Shown: one piece after another, positions 46,346-56,333 of the stretch
Numbering within the stretch: the first letter of the stretch is position 1
Layout of the letters: each line of letters opens with the position of its first letter
Assembly: GCF_030688855.1 (NCBI RefSeq)
Contig: NZ_JAUYZK010000003.1
Span: forward strand, 62,001-126,000
DNA length: 64,000 nt
Reading direction: 5' to 3'
DNA from: Helicobacter cappadocius
GTDB lineage: Bacteria > Campylobacterota > Campylobacteria > Campylobacterales > Helicobacteraceae
Position numbers and translations under genes: made by a program
The notes under the pieces: model-generated
Seen by the model: the letters and a program-made list of their open reading frames with translations, nothing else
Told to the model about the DNA's origin: nothing
Database searches by the model: none

Positions 46346-49300
46346 ATGAACAAAGCCTTAAGCATTTTTTTATTAGGTGGTATAGCTATTACAACACAAG
46401 CGAGTGAAAATGACTTGTGTTCTGGAAGATATAGTGGGATTTCTTGTTCAAAACTTCTAAATTCAGGAAATGGTTATAGCAAAAAAATTGGTGAAAATGT
46501 AGAACATTTATTGATAAACAATAAAAAATCTCCTGAGCTCTCAAATATTGATACCTTGATATTTTACTATACCCTACCCTCTGAAGATGGGAGTGTTCCT
46601 AGTAGCAATCTCACAATAAAAGATCGAAAAATTAATCTTGCGCTTGATCAAAACGAAGGTGGTCGCATCAGACAAAACTCAATAGGACCATATTCGCATC
46701 TTAAACTTATAGCAACTCAAGCAGGTGATGGAGAAATCAATGGGTTGCGTATTGGTATTGGGGATACAAGCATTGCTCCATTGCAAACAGATCTTAAAAA
46801 CCAGTATCTCCAATCAGGAAGTCTAGAAGCCTCTATGGAGCAAAATGGAGATTTAAATATTTCAGGATTGATTTACATGGGGAATGGATCGAGCTTAAAT
46901 GCAAATATAAAAGGAAAAATTAACTTCAACTCCAAAATGCAAAACTCTATCACTTATCCCAAAACTAGATATTATGTCGGTAATGAAACCGATGAAGACA
47001 GCTTTGCATATGAATTTTACAATGATATAAGCTCTATGGATAATCCAAAAGATGATACTGCTATCATTTCTCAAAATATAAATCTAAACCTCACCTCAAC
47101 TGGATTTAATAATTCAGGATGGCTTTACATAAGTGGTGCTGCAAGCAATGCTAAAATCAACCTCTCTGCAAATAGTTTTGAAAATGGGGTTTTTACTCAA
47201 AACCCAGACTACATACAACATCATAGTGCCTCTATAATAGACGCTCTCAATAATATATCTAATAGCATTAATTCAAAGCCCTTCACAGAGCAACTCAACT
47301 GGAAAGAAGGTCGTATATTCGTATCTGATTATGCAACATTTAATATCATAGGAAATGTGGAAAATGGGCTATATGGAAACATACTTCTTATAGATGGTGG
47401 TGTTTTAAATATCAATGGAAACTTTACAAATAATGGTTGGCTACTATCTGGAGCTATAGACACTAAAGATTTTGGCTATATCAATGTCAACGGCACAAGC
47501 GAACTAAAAGAAAATACTCAAATCGCCATCATCACAAATCCAAATAAACCCGTAGTTGGAAACAAAGCCTACCTTATACTCAAAAGTGCTGGAGGAATCA
47601 CTGAAACATTTTCTAAAAAAGATTTAGATTCAAAATCACCCAATAACACTGGAACAAATAATATCATTCACCTGTTTAATGCCACCAATCAAAATGGCTC
47701 ACTTATTAATGTTTCAGAGTCATATATAGGTTCTAATCTTGTCTTTGATACTGCATTTTCAAACGATAATAAAGAGTTTTATGTAATATTAAAACCTTCA
47801 CAAGTGGCTAAAACAAAAAGCGTACAAGAGCTTATTAAAGAAGCTTCAAATCAAGCGGTGGAGCAAAAAAAGTTTCAAGAAAACAAAAAAAATACTATGG
47901 ACAAAAAAATAGCTTTGCAAAAACTTTTAGAACAACAAAGCATTAATGAACAAAAATTACAAGAATACAAAATCATAGCAGAAGCAGAATTTATGAATGA
48001 AAAACTTCAAAGTATTCAAAAAGATATTGATATCCAAGAACAAGAATTAAAAAAACTAAAACCAGCTTACGATCTAGCTAACGCACAAAAAGCAGAAGAA
48101 CTAAAAGGTGTTCCATTTAAAGATCAAGTGCCTATTAGAAAAAAATACAACTCTCACCCAGATATTAAAGCCTACCAAACATTGGAAAATAGAATAAGAG
48201 ATGCAAAATACACATTAGAAGATATAAAAGATGCACTTCCAGAAAAAAATACTCAAAAAGAAAAAATCACAAAACTAGAAGAAATCAAAAATAAATATGA
48301 AGCCTCTTCTAGCTACAATCCAGTTCTTTTAGAAAAAATATTCAATGCTTCTAATTCCTATATTAACGCATTGGATAATGCAATGAGAGATACAATAGAA
48401 GGATTGAAATTTTTTGCAACAGATAAACAAATAGATATTTTGAGAAAGGATTATGATACACAAGAAACTAAAAAATATTCCACTTTTGAAGAGTTTTTGA
48501 ATGCTCAAACACAAATAAATATAGAAAAAATAATCCCATCCTTAGAAAAAAATCAAGAAGAACTCAAACAAATAACAGAACAATATACCTCTTTTATCGA
48601 TAAAAAATACAAAAGATTTGAAGAACTAGTTAAAGATTTTAGAGAAAAACGTAGCAATTATAGAGAAGAAAAAGTAGCCAAACAAGCAGAATTAGCCAAC
48701 AATAAAAAAGCAGCTCAAAATGATTTTGATGCGATTATTGGGCAAATAAAAAATGCACCTACCCCTGAAATCAAAAACTTACAAGAACAGCTAAATAACA
48801 AACAAAAAGAGCTTCAAAGCAATACGGAATATCAAAAATTACTACAACAACAAAATGATGCAGAAAAATATTCCGATGAATGGTATGATGCTTATGACAA
48901 AATAGAAGCATTAGCAGAATACAAAGCTATTAATAAACTAGAGTTTGATCTCAATAAGGCTAAACGTGCTCAAGCTAACAAAAAATTCACTCCTGAAGAT
49001 ATACTCAATGCAGATGAGAGTACTTTAAAGAGCTATGCAGAGATACTTTCTGCACCTAAAAATGAAAATGACAATCCCGATAATATCACGTCAGAAAGAT
49101 TAAAAGAATATGCAAAACTTCTTCTAGATGCGAATATAGCTCTAAATGGAGATTATCAAAAAGGCATCAAATCTGGTGGGACTCTTTTAAATGAAGAATT
49201 ACAAAAAAAACTATCTGAACTAGGAAAAGAAACTGTCGCCAAACTAGAGGAAATTACCAATACTATAGAGTCAATCCGCAACAAAAAAGAAGAGTTTATA

Positions 49301-50485
49301 AATAATCTCTTAGTAGCTCAAAACCAAAATTCCAATATGAAACGTAAAATGGATATTTTAAATGGCATTAAAAATCTATCTGATGAAATCGCTACTTCAC
49401 TCATCGCCCATATTAAAGATGAAGCAACTCTTCAACATATGGTTGATGCAATAGAAGAAAATATAGACGATCTCTCCACTCAAACAAAAAATAATTCTAT
49501 CTCTAAAACCGTCAATCTCATTTCTTCTACCCTTACTCAAAATAGACTAGCCTTACAGAGCAATCCTTTCAGCACTAATAATCCCATTGCTAGAGCTATT
49601 TTAAAACTATCCAAAGAAAGATATGTGCTAGATGAAAACATCCAAATGGATACTTTTGATGCACTCCAGGAGGCTTTTAGCAAAGAAGAAGATCAAACTA
49701 TGGATATATGGGCATCAGCAATCGGAGGATATGCACAAGCTAATGGAAATTCTATCATTTATGGAGGCTCTATAGGCTATGATATGATATTAGAAGAGTC
49801 GTTGATTTTGGGATTTTTTGGAACTTATGCTTATGCCAAAAGCAATAATCAAGGCAATATAACTGCAAAATCTCATAATGCACAAATTGGTGTATATTCT
49901 AGATATTTTAGAAATCAACACGAATTTGATGTAAATATCTCCCATAATATTGGCTTTGTAAATCAAAATCGAATAATGCAAATAGCAAGTATTACTTCTA
50001 CACAAAACTCAGATTATATCAATCAATCCACCAATGTATCGCTTAGCTACGGATATGCTTTTGATGCAAAAGAAGATAGTAATTTTTATATCAAGCCCTT
50101 AATAGGAATAAGTGGAACTTACAATATACAGGGAAATTATGAAGAAAAAGGTCTAAGATTTGAACAAATAAGACAAGGACACTTCACATTCGATACAAAT
50201 GTCGCAATAGAGTTTCGTAAATATTTTAAAAATGGTGGGTATTTTTATGTAATTCCAGGAATCGATTACCTAGCTTACAATAGTCAAAAAACTATCACTC
50301 ACAAATTAGGAGGTATAGAGATTATTTCTCCAGTGGAACAACCCAATAAAATTTACTATACAGCCATGGCAGGAGGAGAGCTCAAAATAAATAAAAGCTT
50401 CTTTGCATTCGGATCTTTGGGTGCTAAAATTGCCTCCAATGAACAATATTACAATGGTTCTGTAGGTATGAGGTATAAATTTTAA
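46346..50485 (+). CDS. Autotransporter with a coiled-coil-rich passenger
   Basis: A 1379-residue type V secretion protein. A signal peptide covers 1-20 (LLGGIAITTQAS). Residues 30-485 are strand- and Asn/Gly-rich with short recurring ladders (NLNISGLIYMGNGSSLNANIKG, FNIIGNVENGLYGNILLIDGG, INGNFTNNGWLLSGAID), as in a beta-helix passenger. Residues about 486-1115 are strongly helical and Lys/Glu/Gln-rich, with heptad-like spacing over about 630 residues. From about 1118 a C-terminal barrel begins (MDIWASAIGGYAQANGNSIIYGGSIGYDM) and ends with GSVGMRYKF. Most autotransporter passengers lack a coil of this length. It lies 74 bases after tadG with AAAGGATA before its ATG. The role is unknown; adhesion is a reasonable guess. 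Confidence 0.85.
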   Translation: MNKALSIFLLGGIAITTQASENDLCSGRYSGISCSKLLNSGNGYSKKIGENVEHLLINNKKSPELSNIDTLIFYYTLPSEDGSVPSSNLTIKDRKINLALDQNEGGRIRQNSIGPYSHLKLIATQAGDGEINGLRIGIGDTSIAPLQTDLKNQYLQSGSLEASMEQNGDLNISGLIYMGNGSSLNANIKGKINFNSKMQNSITYPKTRYYVGNETDEDSFAYEFYNDISSMDNPKDDTAIISQNINLNLTSTGFNNSGWLYISGAASNAKINLSANSFENGVFTQNPDYIQHHSASIIDALNNISNSINSKPFTEQLNWKEGRIFVSDYATFNIIGNVENGLYGNILLIDGGVLNINGNFTNNGWLLSGAIDTKDFGYINVNGTSELKENTQIAIITNPNKPVVGNKAYLILKSAGGITETFSKKDLDSKSPNNTGTNNIIHLFNATNQNGSLINVSESYIGSNLVFDTAFSNDNKEFYVILKPSQVAKTKSVQELIKEASNQAVEQKKFQENKKNTMDKKIALQKLLEQQSINEQKLQEYKIIAEAEFMNEKLQSIQKDIDIQEQELKKLKPAYDLANAQKAEELKGVPFKDQVPIRKKYNSHPDIKAYQTLENRIRDAKYTLEDIKDALPEKNTQKEKITKLEEIKNKYEASSSYNPVLLEKIFNASNSYINALDNAMRDTIEGLKFFATDKQIDILRKDYDTQETKKYSTFEEFLNAQTQINIEKIIPSLEKNQEELKQITEQYTSFIDKKYKRFEELVKDFREKRSNYREEKVAKQAELANNKKAAQNDFDAIIGQIKNAPTPEIKNLQEQLNNKQKELQSNTEYQKLLQQQNDAEKYSDEWYDAYDKIEALAEYKAINKLEFDLNKAKRAQANKKFTPEDILNADESTLKSYAEILSAPKNENDNPDNITSERLKEYAKLLLDANIALNGDYQKGIKSGGTLLNEELQKKLSELGKETVAKLEEITNTIESIRNKKEEFINNLLVAQNQNSNMKRKMDILNGIKNLSDEIATSLIAHIKDEATLQHMVDAIEENIDDLSTQTKNNSISKTVNLISSTLTQNRLALQSNPFSTNNPIARAILKLSKERYVLDENIQMDTFDALQEAFSKEEDQTMDIWASAIGGYAQANGNSIIYGGSIGYDMILEESLILGFFGTYAYAKSNNQGNITAKSHNAQIGVYSRYFRNQHEFDVNISHNIGFVNQNRIMQIASITSTQNSDYINQSTNVSLSYGYAFDAKEDSNFYIKPLIGISGTYNIQGNYEEKGLRFEQIRQGHFTFDTNVAIEFRKYFKNGGYFYVIPGIDYLAYNSQKTITHKLGGIEIISPVEQPNKIYYTAMAGGELKINKSFFAFGSLGAKIASNEQYYNGSVGMRYKF

Positions 50486-50509
50486 TTTTTATTGAATTTT
50501 TAAATTTTT

Positions 50510-50542
50510 AAAATTCCCCTCTTGTTTATTAGGGGGAATTTT
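50510..50542 (+). terminator. Intrinsic terminator after the autotransporter
   Basis: AAAATTCCCC pairs with GGGGAATTTT across a 13-base loop, and the plus strand continues TTTTC. This is a strong bidirectional-type terminator 25 bases past the stop and closes the Tad-autotransporter region. Confidence 0.8.
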
Positions 50543-50626
50543 CTTCCAAAAAGTTTCAAATATTACAATTCTATTTATTTTGAACATAAAAATATATAAT
50601 CAATAAAAATCATTAGGAAATAAAAA

Positions 50627-51371
50627 ATGGAAGCAAATAAAGGCAATTTTTATAAAATACTCAATGGAAATATGCAATTTATTATCCCAGTATATCAAAG
50701 ATATTACAGCTGGGAAAGGGAGCAATGCAAACGGTTATGGAAAGATATCTATAATATGCGAACGCGTAATTTTATCCTCAGTCATCTTGAAAATTTTAAT
50801 AACAAAGAGCCTATTATTACTGAAAACTATACCATTGAACACATTATGCCCCAAAACGAAAAAATAAATAATCACTGGAAAGAAGCTCTTGGACAAAATT
50901 GGAAAGAAATTCAAAAAAAGTACTTACATACAATCGGAAATCTAACTCTTACTGCCTACAATTCTGAAATGAGCGATAAGTCATTTCAAGAAAAGCTCAA
51001 TACAAAAGGTGGCTTTATAGAAAGCGGTCTGAAGATTAATAACTTTATCCGAAAACAAAATAAATGGAATGAAGAAACTATACAAAATAGAGCAAAAGAA
51101 TTGGCAAAAATAGCTAGTAAGATATGGAGCTACCCTGAATTGCCTATAAACTAGACACCAATTTTACAGATATCATCATACAAAAATAGAGGCTTTGCGT
51201 CTGCGTAAATATGAATTTTGAAGAAATAAATGATCCATACAAAATTTGCAGAGACATTATCAATAACGGGCATTGGGGAAATCGTAATGTCGAATTATTT
51301 TTTGAAAAATAAGCGACATTGATAAAATAATGCAAATCATTGAGCAATCTTATAATCTACAATCAGAATAA
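50627..51371 (+). pseudogene. Decayed GmrSD-type (DUF262-DUF1524-DUF5655) restriction gene
   Basis: The frame from 50627 codes for 175 residues. Residues 1-40 match the start of DUF262 (IPVYQRYYSWEREQCKRLWKDI) and 45-165 match DUF1524/HNH (YTIEHIMPQ, YLHTIGNLTLTAYNSEM). Roughly 350 residues usually found between them are missing, and the join near 50750 stays in frame. After the TAG at 51152 the next frame reads NFTDIIIQK-stop-RLCVCVNMNFEEINDPYKICRDI and, after a further frameshift near 51306, KISDIDKIMQIIEQS to 51371. That is the usual C-terminal DUF5655 tail. The parent would be a modification-dependent type IV nuclease. The short in-frame part could still be made, but loss of the NTPase core argues against function. 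Confidence 0.8.
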
Positions 51372-51418
51372 GAACACCCTATCTCTTTTGTAATCTAACA
51401 CAAAGAGAGATAAAAAAT

Positions 51419-53218
51419 TCAATCTATCTTCAGCACTGCTAAAAAAGCTTCTTGTGGAAGCTCAACTTTACCAATAGCTTTCATTCTCTTTTTGCCTTCC
51501 TTTTGTTTTTCTAAGAGTTTTCGCTTTCTAGTAATATCACCTCCATAGCATTTGGCAGTAACATTTTTTCCCATTGACTTCACGGTTTCTCTAGCGATAA
51601 CCTTATTGCCAATACTTGCTTGAATAGCGACTTCAAAAAGCTGTCTTGGAATGATTTCTTTCATTGATTCTACTAGTGCTTTACCTTTCTCATAAGATTT
51701 ATCCTTATCGACAATCACACTGAGTGCATCCACAACCTCACCTGCCACTCTAATATCTAACTTGACCAAATTACCTTCTCTAGATTCAATAGGTTCATAA
51801 TCAAAACTTGCATAACCCTTCGTACAAGATTTGAGTTTATCATAAAAATCCATCACAATTTCATTGCTAGGAAGAGCATAAACAAGCAATACTCGTGATT
51901 GTGTAAGATACTCCATCTTTTCTTGAATTCCCCTGCGATTACTCAAAAGTGTAATAATATTTCCTAAATATTCGCTAGGTGTGATTACAGAAGCCCTGAC
52001 ATAGGGTTCTTCTATAGAGGCAATTTTTTGTTCTGGTGGAAGTTCGCTTGGATTTTGGACAAAAACTTTACTTCCATCTGTAAGCGTAACTTCATAAATA
52101 ACTGTTGGAGCAGTGGCGATAAGATCAAGTGAAAACTCTCTTTCTAATCTTTCCTTTACAACTTCCATATGTAACAATCCCAAAAAGCCAACCCGAAATC
52201 CAAAGCCTAAAGCGACACTTGTCTCTGGTTCAAAACTGAGTGCAGAATCATTCATTTTGAGCTTATTGAGTGCATCTCTTAACTCTTCAAATCGATCAGT
52301 ATCAATAGGATATATTCCTGCAAAAACAAATGGTTTAGCTGGTATGAAGCCTTCGATAGGTTTAGATACCGGATTTTTCGCATCTGTAATCGTATCTCCA
52401 ACTGCCATATCTGTCACATTCTTCAAACCAAGCGAGATAATGCCAATCTCTCCACAGCTTATTTCTTTTGTAGAAATCTTATGCACTGGATGAGGATAAT
52501 ACAGAGCTAGAACTTCGTGCTTTTTGCCCGTGCTCATCACAAGTACTTCTTGACCCACCTTGATAGAACCATCTTTTAGACGCACCAAAGCCAAAGCTCC
52601 CAAATAATTATCAAACCACGAATCATAAATCAAAGCTTTTGTGGGAGCATCTTTATCTCCATTTGGAGGAGGAATTTGACGCACTATTTTCTCTAACAGC
52701 TCTTTAATCCCTATTCCGCTTTTTGCACTTACCTGCAATACTTCTGTGCAATCAATTCCGATGGTTTCTTCAATATCTTCAGCTACTGCAATAGGATCAG
52801 CAGCAGGAAGATCGATTTTGTTAATAACAGGAATGATTTCAAGATTATTTTCTAATGCTATATAAACATTAGCGATGGTTTGAGCCTCTACACCTTGAGA
52901 AGCATCCACCACTAGCAAAGCCCCCTCACAAGATCCAAGCGATCGCGAAACTTCATAACTAAAATCAACATGACCGGGAGTATCAATAAGATTTAAAATA
53001 TATTCTTCTTTATCTAAGATATATTTTAATCTCACAGACTGTGCTTTTATGGTAATACCACGTTCTTTTTCAATATCCATAGTATCCATAATCTGACTTG
53101 TCATCTCTCTCTCGCTCACTCCGCCACATTCTTGAATAAGCCTATCTGCCAACGTACTTTTACCATGGTCAATATGGGCAATAATAGAAAAATTTCTTAT
53201 ATGTTGCATCTGGGTCAT
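51419..53218 (-). CDS. lepA: Elongation factor 4 (LepA)
   Basis: Ribosome-dependent GTPase that back-translocates or aids initiation and 30S assembly. The GTP motifs are [14 protein letters not shown] near 14-27, [17 protein letters not shown] near 77-93 and [12 protein letters not shown] near 131-142. LepA-specific C-terminal segments include [22 protein letters not shown] near 455 and the basic [26 protein letters not shown] near 560-585. The length of 599 residues is standard. It stands alone on the minus strand. Confidence 0.97.
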   Translation of the reverse strand: MTQMQHIRNFSIIAHIDHGKSTLADRLIQECGGVSEREMTSQIMDTMDIEKERGITIKAQSVRLKYILDKEEYILNLIDTPGHVDFSYEVSRSLGSCEGALLVVDASQGVEAQTIANVYIALENNLEIIPVINKIDLPAADPIAVAEDIEETIGIDCTEVLQVSAKSGIGIKELLEKIVRQIPPPNGDKDAPTKALIYDSWFDNYLGALALVRLKDGSIKVGQEVLVMSTGKKHEVLALYYPHPVHKISTKEISCGEIGIISLGLKNVTDMAVGDTITDAKNPVSKPIEGFIPAKPFVFAGIYPIDTDRFEELRDALNKLKMNDSALSFEPETSVALGFGFRVGFLGLLHMEVVKERLEREFSLDLIATAPTVIYEVTLTDGSKVFVQNPSELPPEQKIASIEEPYVRASVITPSEYLGNIITLLSNRRGIQEKMEYLTQSRVLLVYALPSNEIVMDFYDKLKSCTKGYASFDYEPIESREGNLVKLDIRVAGEVVDALSVIVDKDKSYEKGKALVESMKEIIPRQLFEVAIQASIGNKVIARETVKSMGKNVTAKCYGGDITRKRKLLEKQKEGKKRMKAIGKVELPQEAFLAVLKID

Positions 53219-53365
53219 TTATATCCATTTTTATTTTTATTGTATTGTATCAAATTATTCATTATAACCTAAACATTGCGTTATTTCAGAGAGTTGAGAA
53301 AACTCTGTAAGCCAAATGAATTTCTCTATATTTTCAGGGTACAATTCTATAAAAAAGGATGATAA

Positions 53366-54019
53366 TTGCTAGATTGGAACTTTATGATACATTCAATACC
53401 TGCATATACAAAAGGCTTATATCTAACCTTGCAGATATCATTTTGGGGTATTTTGATTGCCATAGTAATAGGCTTTGTAGTCGCAACAACACTCTATTAT
53501 CAAGTTAAATATCTCAAAAATATCTCAAAAATCTATATTGAAATTTCACGCAACACCCCTATGCTGATTCAACTTTTTTTCCTGTATTATGGGTTTGGAC
53601 AGATTGGATTTAAGCTTGAAGCCTATGAATGTGCGATTATCTCTGTAGCTTTTTTGGGAGGAAGTTATATGGCAGAAAGCTTTCGTTCTGGCCTAGAGTC
53701 TATCAGCAAAATCCAAATTGAATCAGGAAAAAGCTTAGGGCTAGGAAAAATCAGTCTGCTTTATCATGTTATATTGCCTCAAAGTCTAAGTGTTTCCATT
53801 CCCTATCTTGGAGCTAATGCTATTTTTTTACTCAAAGAAACCTCTGTTGTGAGTGCTATAGCCTTGGTTGATGTAATGTTTGTGACAAAAGACTTTATCG
53901 GAACGTACTATAAAACAAATGAAGCTTTGATAATGTTGGTTTTAAGCTATTTGATAGTTTTATTACCAATGTCTGCATTTTTTGTTTTTTTAGAACATCA
54001 TTACAGAAAAAGACTTTAA
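53366..54019 (+). CDS. Polar amino-acid ABC transporter permease (first subunit)
   Basis: A 217-residue inner-membrane permease of the HisM/GlnP family with about five helices. The coupling-loop EAA signature is SGKSLGLGKISLLYHVILPQSLSVSIPYLGANA near 128-160, and EISRNTPMLIQLFFLYYGFG near 55-74 is the conserved front motif. The start is TTG at 53366 with AAGGAT 6 bases upstream. It pairs with the next gene. The substrate is probably glutamine or another polar amino acid, by likeness to H. pylori HP1169-HP1170; this is inferred. Confidence 0.85.
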   Translation: MLDWNFMIHSIPAYTKGLYLTLQISFWGILIAIVIGFVVATTLYYQVKYLKNISKIYIEISRNTPMLIQLFFLYYGFGQIGFKLEAYECAIISVAFLGGSYMAESFRSGLESISKIQIESGKSLGLGKISLLYHVILPQSLSVSIPYLGANAIFLLKETSVVSAIALVDVMFVTKDFIGTYYKTNEALIMLVLSYLIVLLPMSAFFVFLEHHYRKRL

Positions 54020-54025
54020 GGAAAT

Positions 54026-54694
54026 ATGATGAATATGATGTTTCTTTTTGAGCCTAATACTATTTTGAGATTTGCACATGGTATTTTTATCACGCTTTAT
54101 GTATCTATCATTTCAATCATTATAGCCATTTTAGGTGGGATAGTAATGGGCATTATTATGGCTTCCAAATCAACTCTAGCAACTTTTTTATGCCGCTTAT
54201 ACTTGGAAAGTATCCGCATCATACCAATTTTAGCATGGCTATTTATAGTATATTTTGGTTTATCTACTCTTTCTGGAGTGCATATCAACGCACTAACAGC
54301 CAGTATTTTAGTATTTGGCTTGTGGGGCATTGCAGAAATGGGCGATCTTACACGTGGGGCTTTGACATCTATCGCTCTGCATCAAACTCAAAGTGCCAAA
54401 GCCATTGGTCTAAACAGGATACAAATAGCTGTTTTTGTAATTTTTCCACAAGCATTTTTGCGACTACTACCAAGCTCTATCAACCTATTCACTCGAATGA
54501 TAAAAACTACTTCTTTGCTTGCCCTAATAGGAGTTATTGATTTGCTCAAGGTGGGACAACAGATCATTGAAGCTAATATCCTTAAAATTCCTGATGCTAG
54601 TTTTTGGGTATATGGAGCAATTTTTATTATTTATTTCTTTCTATGTTACCCCCTATCTATTTTGAGTAAAAAATTAGAAGCCAAAATATCATAG
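54026..54694 (+). CDS. Polar amino-acid ABC transporter permease (second subunit)
   Basis: A 222-residue partner permease. It shows LESIRIIPILAWLFIVYFGLS near 57-78, the GDLTRGALTSIALHQTQSAKAIGLNRIQ stretch near 105-133 with the EAA-type loop, and IVIFPQAFLRLLPSSINLF-like residues near 140-160. It follows the first permease by 6 bases. The ATPase and periplasmic binding protein that complete the transporter are not in the window, although in H. pylori they follow directly. Confidence 0.85.
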   Translation: MMNMMFLFEPNTILRFAHGIFITLYVSIISIIIAILGGIVMGIIMASKSTLATFLCRLYLESIRIIPILAWLFIVYFGLSTLSGVHINALTASILVFGLWGIAEMGDLTRGALTSIALHQTQSAKAIGLNRIQIAVFVIFPQAFLRLLPSSINLFTRMIKTTSLLALIGVIDLLKVGQQIIEANILKIPDASFWVYGAIFIIYFFLCYPLSILSKKLEAKIS

Positions 54695-54777
54695 ACATTA
54701 GAAAATATTTTTGTTTAATACAAGTATTATTATTTTTAGGTAAAATTAATCCTATCTGAAAATAAAGGCGACTGTAA

Positions 54778-55461
54778 ATGCGATTTGGAAAAATAGACTA
54801 CCTTAATCTTGCTCCATTTGATGTGTTTATCAAATCATACCCTACAACCTCTAGCTTTAAAAAGTTTTTACAATCGCATAAATCTTATCCCGCTAGATTA
54901 AATAAAGATTTTTTATTCAAAAGAATTGATGCGGGATTTATCTCTTCTATTGCCGGATATCAGTCTTCTCTTAAAAATAAAGTTACAACTTCTGGTATTA
55001 TAGCCAAAGGAAGCGTTTGGAGCGTAATTGTAATGCCTACCTCACAATCAGAAGACTACCAATCCGCCACCTCAAATGCCCTATGCAAGGTGTTGGATCT
55101 AAAAGGTGAGGTACTTATCGGGGATAGAGCCTTATTATATAGATATAATGGTGGGGAACACATAGATATGGGAGAGAGATGGTATCAAAAAAAACATTTA
55201 CCTTTTGTGTTTGGAAGATTTTGCTATAACACGCACGGTGACTTTTATAAGAATCTATCCAAACATTTCAACCAAAAAAAGACTAAAATCCCTTACTATA
55301 TTCTAAATGAATATTCACAAAAAACTTCTATTCCAAAAAAATATATCCTTGAGTACCTCAAACATATCTATTACAAAATAGGGCCAAAAGAAAGATTAGG
55401 TCTTAAACGTTTTTATAGAGAACTTCTCTTTAAAAAAATCAAAAAGCCTTCAAGATTTTAA
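54778..55461 (+). CDS. mqnA: Chorismate dehydratase MqnA
   Basis: First enzyme of the futalosine route to menaquinone, removing water from chorismate. The 227 residues resemble periplasmic-binding-type folds and begin MRFGKIDYLNLAPFDVF, a family signature. KRIDAGFISSIAGY near 48-61, SVIVMPTSQSEDY near 81-93, GDRALLYRY near 120-128 and the aromatic FVFGRFCYN near 145-153 are typical. Helicobacter makes menaquinone only by this route, which fits. It is convergent with the minus-strand operon; the stop codons lie 3 bases apart. Confidence 0.9.
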   Translation: MRFGKIDYLNLAPFDVFIKSYPTTSSFKKFLQSHKSYPARLNKDFLFKRIDAGFISSIAGYQSSLKNKVTTSGIIAKGSVWSVIVMPTSQSEDYQSATSNALCKVLDLKGEVLIGDRALLYRYNGGEHIDMGERWYQKKHLPFVFGRFCYNTHGDFYKNLSKHFNQKKTKIPYYILNEYSQKTSIPKKYILEYLKHIYYKIGPKERLGLKRFYRELLFKKIKKPSRF

Positions 55462-55464
55462 AAT

Positions 55465-56325
55465 TTATTTCAAATAAAATTCCCTCAATAAACTCTTATA
55501 CATCCACTCTCCATACCACCCCAAAAATACTAACAAATAAAATGATTTTCTAGCATTGTAGTAATCTTGTGCTTGTGAAATGGTATTAGAACAAAGTAGG
55601 CATATCAAAATGCCTAAGATCATAAGCAAAATATTAGCATATTCATAATGTCCAAAAAGCTCTTTATGAGTCAGAAATACTCGTAAAAAAAGCACTAAAC
55701 ACAAACAAAAAACCATAAAGTCTATATATAAAAATGCACTGGATTTATCATAGTATGCTTGAAACCCAGAAGCAAAAAGTGCTATGACGCAAACATTCAT
55801 AGAAGGACAAAAAAAATCAAGATATTTTCCAAATATATTTTTAGTATTAAGACCATAACCAAAACCAAAAAATACTAAAGGCAAAATCACAAAAAAAACA
55901 TATATAAATCCAGATAGGATAATAGAACCAAAGTTTTCCGCCACAAGCTGACCAAAACCAAGCCTCTCAAAACTACTATCAGCTACAAATCCCAAGATAG
56001 TGGAATCAAGTGTTTTTTCACTACTAAGACGAAAAACAAGTAAAAAAACAAATCCTATGCAAAAAATGACACTTACAAGACGTTGCAATAAAACATCTTT
56101 ATCCCATAGAGTGGATACAACCAAATAAAAAATTGACATCAAAATTCCACAAAAATAAAAAAAATTTATGATGCTATCATAAGCTCGTTCATCACGCGTA
56201 AGTATCAAGAATAATTGTGAAAAAATACTGCTAAATTGAGAGACTAAAAGCGAGAGTATGCTAAAAACAAACAACAAGAAAAATATAGATGAAAAAACAA
56301 CCTTATACATATTAATCTTGTTCAT
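55465..56325 (-). CDS. Polytopic membrane protein of unknown function
   Basis: A 286-residue hydrophobic protein with about eight predicted helices (for example near 10-30, 50-70, 85-105, 140-165, 175-190, 200-220, 235-250 and 265-280) and few charged residues. I do not recognise a catalytic motif. It is last in the amiA operon, 8 bases after amiA. H. pylori also has a hypothetical gene next to amiA, but I am not sure they are the same family. Confidence 0.7.
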   Translation of the reverse strand: MNKINMYKVVFSSIFFLLFVFSILSLLVSQFSSIFSQLFLILTRDERAYDSIINFFYFCGILMSIFYLVVSTLWDKDVLLQRLVSVIFCIGFVFLLVFRLSSEKTLDSTILGFVADSSFERLGFGQLVAENFGSIILSGFIYVFFVILPLVFFGFGYGLNTKNIFGKYLDFFCPSMNVCVIALFASGFQAYYDKSSAFLYIDFMVFCLCLVLFLRVFLTHKELFGHYEYANILLMILGILICLLCSNTISQAQDYYNARKSFYLLVFLGWYGEWMYKSLLREFYLK

Positions 56326-56333
56326 TTCTTTCC

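Noticed and set aside
53302-53322. Hairpin between lepA and the ABC permease genes
   Set aside because: Only about 5-6 pairs and no T-run; likely chance in the divergent gap.
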